Source: an uncultured Lysobacteraceae bacterium
GTDB lineage: Bacteria; Pseudomonadota; Gammaproteobacteria; Xanthomonadales; Rhodanobacteraceae
NCBI GenBank assembly: GCA_946480705.1
Contig: CAMLLF010000131.1
Span: forward strand, 1-8,694
Reading direction: 5' to 3'
DNA length: 8,694 bases
The notes beneath the pieces are model-generated. The model was not told where the DNA came from. It did not search any database and saw only the letters and a list, made by a program, of their open reading frames with translations. Each line of letters opens with the position of its first letter. Position 1 is the first letter of the stretch. Shown piece after piece: positions 6,308 to 8,694 of the stretch. Position numbers and translations under genes: made by a program.

Positions 6308-6787
6308 CTACCACGACTGCCCCCGCAGATGCCGGCGCAGCGGCCGCAGCGCCTGCCACAGCAGCCGCTTCGCGAGCGCGTTGCCGCGCCATTCTTCCGG
6401 CGCCGCCGTGACGATGATCGTCGCCGCCTGCTGCGCCGCCGTCGGCAGCTGCGCACCGAGCACGCGCGCGAGCGGCTGGCCGAGCACGAGGAACGCGGCG
6501 GCATTCTGATCGAGGTCGGGCAGCCGGCCGTCGCGCGGCGCCTGCCAGTGCAGCGCGTTTTCCGGGACGCCGAGCGCGGCCGCCAGCAGCTTCGCACTCG
6601 CCCCCGCCGCGGATTCGCAGATCACGGCGATGCGCACGCCGCTCGCGTCGCCCGCCGCAACCGCATCGCCTTCCGGCAGGGCCGCCGCCGGAGGTGCCGG
6701 CGTACCGCGCGAACGCAGCCGGTACGCGACGACGCCCATCGCGTCGAGCTGGCGCAGCCGGTGCGGCGACAGTGCGAGCGCGCTCAT
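6308..6787 (-). CDS. holD: Probable DNA polymerase III psi subunit (HolD-like)
   Basis: A 159-residue protein, divergent but recognisable. Its N-terminus, PHRLRQLDAMGVVAYRLRSRGT, follows the pattern of E. coli HolD (RRDWQLQQLGITQWSLRRPGA). The C-terminal RLLWQALRPLRRHLRG resembles ALWQQICTYEHDFFP. In E. coli, psi links the clamp loader (through its N-terminal peptide) to chi and thus to SSB. Position also supports the call: holD lies directly upstream of rimI in E. coli, as here (2-nt gap). The middle (~33-110), rich in Ala with LPDLDQNAAAFLVLGQPLARVLGAQLP, is poorly conserved and may form the chi-binding alpha/beta core. The ATG overlaps the stop of the lipoprotein gene (ATGA). The assignment rests on a short motif plus synteny; otherwise it is hypothetical. 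Confidence 0.72.
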   Translation of the reverse strand: MSALALSPHRLRQLDAMGVVAYRLRSRGTPAPPAAALPEGDAVAAGDASGVRIAVICESAAGASAKLLAAALGVPENALHWQAPRDGRLPDLDQNAAAFLVLGQPLARVLGAQLPTAAQQAATIIVTAAPEEWRGNALAKRLLWQALRPLRRHLRGQSW

Positions 6788-7389
6788 GCGGCCACCTTCG
6801 CGCCGAGGCTCGCGAGCCGCGCGACGAACGCGGCATAAATCTGATCCAGCGCCTGGCCGTAGGCGACGATCGTCGCGGGAATCTCCGCGTCGGCCGCGGC
6901 GATACGCGAGGCATAGACCTCCTCGGCGAGCAGCGTGCCCGCCTGTTCGACGCGCATCTGCAGCGCCACGTCGACATGCCACACGCCGGCATCCTCGACG
7001 CGCTCGAAGCGCTGGATCACCGCACTGACACGCACCGCGTTCGCGCTCGCCGGCAGGCGGTCACTGACCTGCGGTGCGGCGTCGATGCCGCGCAGCACAC
7101 GGATCAGCCGCCGCTGCAGCATGCGCGCGAGCGGATCGCTCCACTGGCGATAGTGATACGTGCGCAGCGCATGTCCATCCTTGTCGAGCGCGTAGATCAG
7201 CGACTGGTCGGCGTAGATGCCGTCGGCGCTGAAGATCGCGACGTCGAGCGGCACGGCGAACCGTGCCGTGTGCGCGGGCGGCAGCACCGGATCGGGCAAC
7301 CGGTACCAGGTCACTTCGGGTACGGGCACCGACTCGCAACCGCCGAGACCCAGCAGCAGCGCCATCAGCACGGCCTTCGCCGCGTTCAT
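6784..7389 (-). CDS. ABC-type transport auxiliary lipoprotein (PqiC/DUF330-like)
   Basis: A 201-residue outer-membrane lipoprotein candidate. Residues 1-17 form a lipoprotein signal peptide with lipobox L-G-G-C18; residue 19 is Glu rather than Asp, consistent with sorting to the outer membrane. The mature part begins with VTWYRLPDP, typical of the family (a strand starting 'YxL'), followed by LDVAIFSADGIYADQSLIYALDKDGHALRTYHYRQWSDPLARMLQRRLIRVLRG. The Y-R-Q-W-S-D-P motif before an amphipathic helix is common in this ABC-auxiliary lipoprotein family. These proteins partner MCE proteins in moving phospholipid between membranes. The ATG overlaps the MCE gene stop (ATGA), and a strong ribosome binding site lies 8 nt upstream. 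Its stop overlaps the holD-like start. Confidence 0.88.
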   Translation of the reverse strand: MNAAKAVLMALLLGLGGCESVPVPEVTWYRLPDPVLPPAHTARFAVPLDVAIFSADGIYADQSLIYALDKDGHALRTYHYRQWSDPLARMLQRRLIRVLRGIDAAPQVSDRLPASANAVRVSAVIQRFERVEDAGVWHVDVALQMRVEQAGTLLAEEVYASRIAAADAEIPATIVAYGQALDQIYAAFVARLASLGAKVAA

Positions 7390-8312
7390 CGTTCGGACTC
7401 CTCCGGCGCATCGTTCTTCGGCGCCAGCAGCAAACGATTCGGATTCTTGCGGATCTCGCGGCTGAATTCATCCACGTTGCGGCTCGCACTGTCGAGGTGG
7501 TGCACGATCGTGTCGATGCGGCCCGACAAGGTCGCGAGCACGGCGCGCAGGTCGGTGACGGCCGCATCGACGCCGGGCTTGTTGTCGCGCGTCATTGCGG
7601 CGATATCCTTGAGTGCGCTGTCGAGATTGATCCTGCTCGCCTCGAGGTCGCGGCTCAGCGCGCGCACGTCGCCGAGGATCGCGCTGACCGCCTCGCGGTT
7701 GGCGGGCTTGAGCAGGTCGTTCACCGAATCGGAGGCTTCGGTCAGCCGCACGAGCAGTTCGCGCGCCTGGTTCAGCACTTCGGGCGTGCTCTTGTCGAGC
7801 GAGCCGGTGATGGAATCCACGCGCTGCGACAGGTTGCGCACGAGCGGCGTGATCTGGTCGCGCGTCAACGTCGTGACTTCGGCCGCGAGTTCGTTCATCG
7901 CGCCGAAGATGTCGGTGCTCTCCTCGCCCTTGATCTCCGCACCGACCGGCAGCGGCGTCTTCTTCATGCCTTCGCGGATTGCGACCGTGACGTCGGCGAG
8001 CAGCCCGCTCGACTGCAGCCGCGCGACCGAGTCCTCGGGGATCGGCCAGTCGGCGCGCAGGCTCAGCGCGATGCGATAGCGCGTGCCGTCGTCGCCGCGC
8101 TCGGGCACGACGCCGTCGACCTGGCCGATGCGGTAGCCCTGGTAGAACACCGGCGCGCCGGGCCGCAACCCGGTCACGTTGCGATAGTAGGTGTGATAGT
8201 CCGCCTCGCCGCCGCGCTTGCCGGTGATCAGGTACAGCGTAAACAGCAGCAGCGCGAGGGCCACGAGCACGACGCCGCCGACCAGGGTGTAATTGACGTG
8301 GTCGCGTTTCAC
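7386..8312 (-). CDS. MCE-domain substrate-binding protein (MlaD-like) of a lipid ABC transporter
   Basis: A 308-residue inner-membrane-anchored periplasmic protein. A single N-terminal helix (~8-30, NYTLVGGVVLVALALLLFTL) is followed by an MCE domain (~38-130) with GLRPGAPVFYQGYRIGQVDGV, the family signature. A long predicted helical region (~135-285) carries hydrophobic heptad-like spacing and ends near RKNPNRLLL. MCE proteins form hexameric rings that pass phospholipid between membrane and periplasmic partners. The start is GTG at 8312, with GGAG six bases upstream; longer in-frame options overlap the ATPase gene and add a non-conserved segment. It lies 13 nt after the ATPase stop and overlaps the lipoprotein gene by 4 nt. 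It is longer than E. coli MlaD (183 aa), as in other ATPase-MCE-lipoprotein clusters. Confidence 0.93.
   Translation of the reverse strand: MKRDHVNYTLVGGVVLVALALLLFTLYLITGKRGGEADYHTYYRNVTGLRPGAPVFYQGYRIGQVDGVVPERGDDGTRYRIALSLRADWPIPEDSVARLQSSGLLADVTVAIREGMKKTPLPVGAEIKGEESTDIFGAMNELAAEVTTLTRDQITPLVRNLSQRVDSITGSLDKSTPEVLNQARELLVRLTEASDSVNDLLKPANREAVSAILGDVRALSRDLEASRINLDSALKDIAAMTRDNKPGVDAAVTDLRAVLATLSGRIDTIVHHLDSASRNVDEFSREIRKNPNRLLLAPKNDAPEESER
7398..7404 (-). promoter_or_regulatory. Strong Shine-Dalgarno site of the auxiliary lipoprotein gene
   Basis: On the - strand GGAGGAG lies 8 nt before the lipoprotein ATG at 7389, inside the end of the MCE coding sequence. It is the best ribosome binding site seen in the window. 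It implies the lipoprotein is translated well on its own account besides coupling through the ATGA overlap. Confidence 0.7.
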
Positions 8313-8325
8313 GCGGCGCTCCGTT

Positions 8326-8694
8326 TCATGCTTCTTCCTCGGTGAGTCGGCGCAGATAGGCGTCCGCATCGACGACGACTTCGCGCGGCCGTCGGTTCAG
8401 CAGATCCTGGATGCGTTCGTTGTCGGAGCGGCGCACCGCGTCGACCGTGTCGGTCATCAGCACACGCCCTTCGTCGAGCACGGTAATCGTATCGGCGATC
8501 TTGAACGCGCTCTCGAGTTCGTGCGTGACGACGACGATGGTCATGCGCAGCGCATCGCGCAACCGCAGGATCAGTTCGTCGAGCTCGGCCGAGACGACCG
8601 GATCGAGTCCGGCCGACGGTTCGTCGAAGAACAGCAGTTTCGGGTCCATGACGATCGCGCGATGGGACAGGGCGGGCTCTTCGGCGGCGACGCG
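8326..8694 (-). CDS. ABC transporter ATPase of a Mla/Ttg2-type lipid transporter, C-terminal part
   Basis: The gene runs off the right edge of the window; the last ~122 codons are present. Walker B with catalytic glutamate is LLFFDEP, the D-loop is SAGLDPV, and the H-loop (switch histidine) is VVVTHE. Then follows SAFKIADTITVLDEGRVLMTDTVDAV and a tail DLLNRRPREVVVDADAYLRRLTEEEA. The DEPSAGLDPV variant and the tail match ATPases of the Mla/Ttg2 phospholipid-transport class. Walker A and the LSGG signature lie outside the window. The segment RVAAEEPALSHRAIV just before Walker B is longer than usual (see findings). It heads the visible operon; a permease gene is expected further right. Confidence 0.9.
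   Translation of the reverse strand, partial: RVAAEEPALSHRAIVMDPKLLFFDEPSAGLDPVVSAELDELILRLRDALRMTIVVVTHELESAFKIADTITVLDEGRVLMTDTVDAVRRSDNERIQDLLNRRPREVVVDADAYLRRLTEEEA

Noticed and set aside
6694..8345. Open frames of 360-460 codons on the + strand opposite the lipoprotein and MCE genes
   Set aside because: No recognisable motifs and no ribosome binding site. The - strand genes have a lipobox, an MCE signature and tight overlaps.

Overview
The window is GC-rich and gene-dense, with no gene-free stretch over about 130 bases. Gene content and order (thiS-thiG-trmB, a holD-like gene before rimI, an Mla-type lipid-transport cluster), start-proximal -10-like motifs and strong G/C third-position bias suggest a chromosomal segment of a gammaproteobacterium, probably in or near the Xanthomonadales. 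The lineage call is inference. I see no rRNA, tRNA, CRISPR, insertion sequence, phage gene or integration scar.

Left part, + strand. Bases 2-1204 are the 3' portion of a gene for a long disordered protein rich in Arg, Gln, Pro and Glu, with an internal 24-nt tandem repeat. It ends at a strong intrinsic terminator with a UUCG loop. Next come thiS (sulfur carrier) and thiG (thiazole synthase), which act together to make the thiazole of thiamin. thiG overlaps trmB (tRNA m7G46 methyltransferase) by one base. A 615-residue SLC13-type permease with two cytoplasmic TrkA-C/RCK_C domains follows 25 nt later, probably in the same transcript.

Middle. Between the permease and the next gene lie a REP-like palindrome and a strong intrinsic terminator on the - strand. 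That terminator serves a small Rieske [2Fe-2S] ferredoxin-like gene (- strand). The ferredoxin gene is divergent from a gene for a small single-pass membrane protein (+ strand), with their starts only 14-65 bp apart depending on the start codons used.

Right part, - strand. A compact set reads leftward from the window's right end: an Mla/Ttg2-type ABC ATPase (truncated by the window edge), an MCE-domain (MlaD-like) substrate-binding protein, a PqiC-like auxiliary lipoprotein, a probable DNA polymerase III psi subunit (holD-like), and rimI (acetyltransferase for ribosomal protein S18). Junctions are 13 nt, ATGA overlap, ATGA overlap and 2 nt, so the set is almost certainly one translationally coupled operon. 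It joins phospholipid transport to the holD-rimI pair known from E. coli.

I find no convincing new defence or mobile system. The points most worth a second look are the divergent holD homologue inside a lipid-transport operon, the repeat-rich protein, the crowded divergent start region, and the odd ATPase segment at the right edge.
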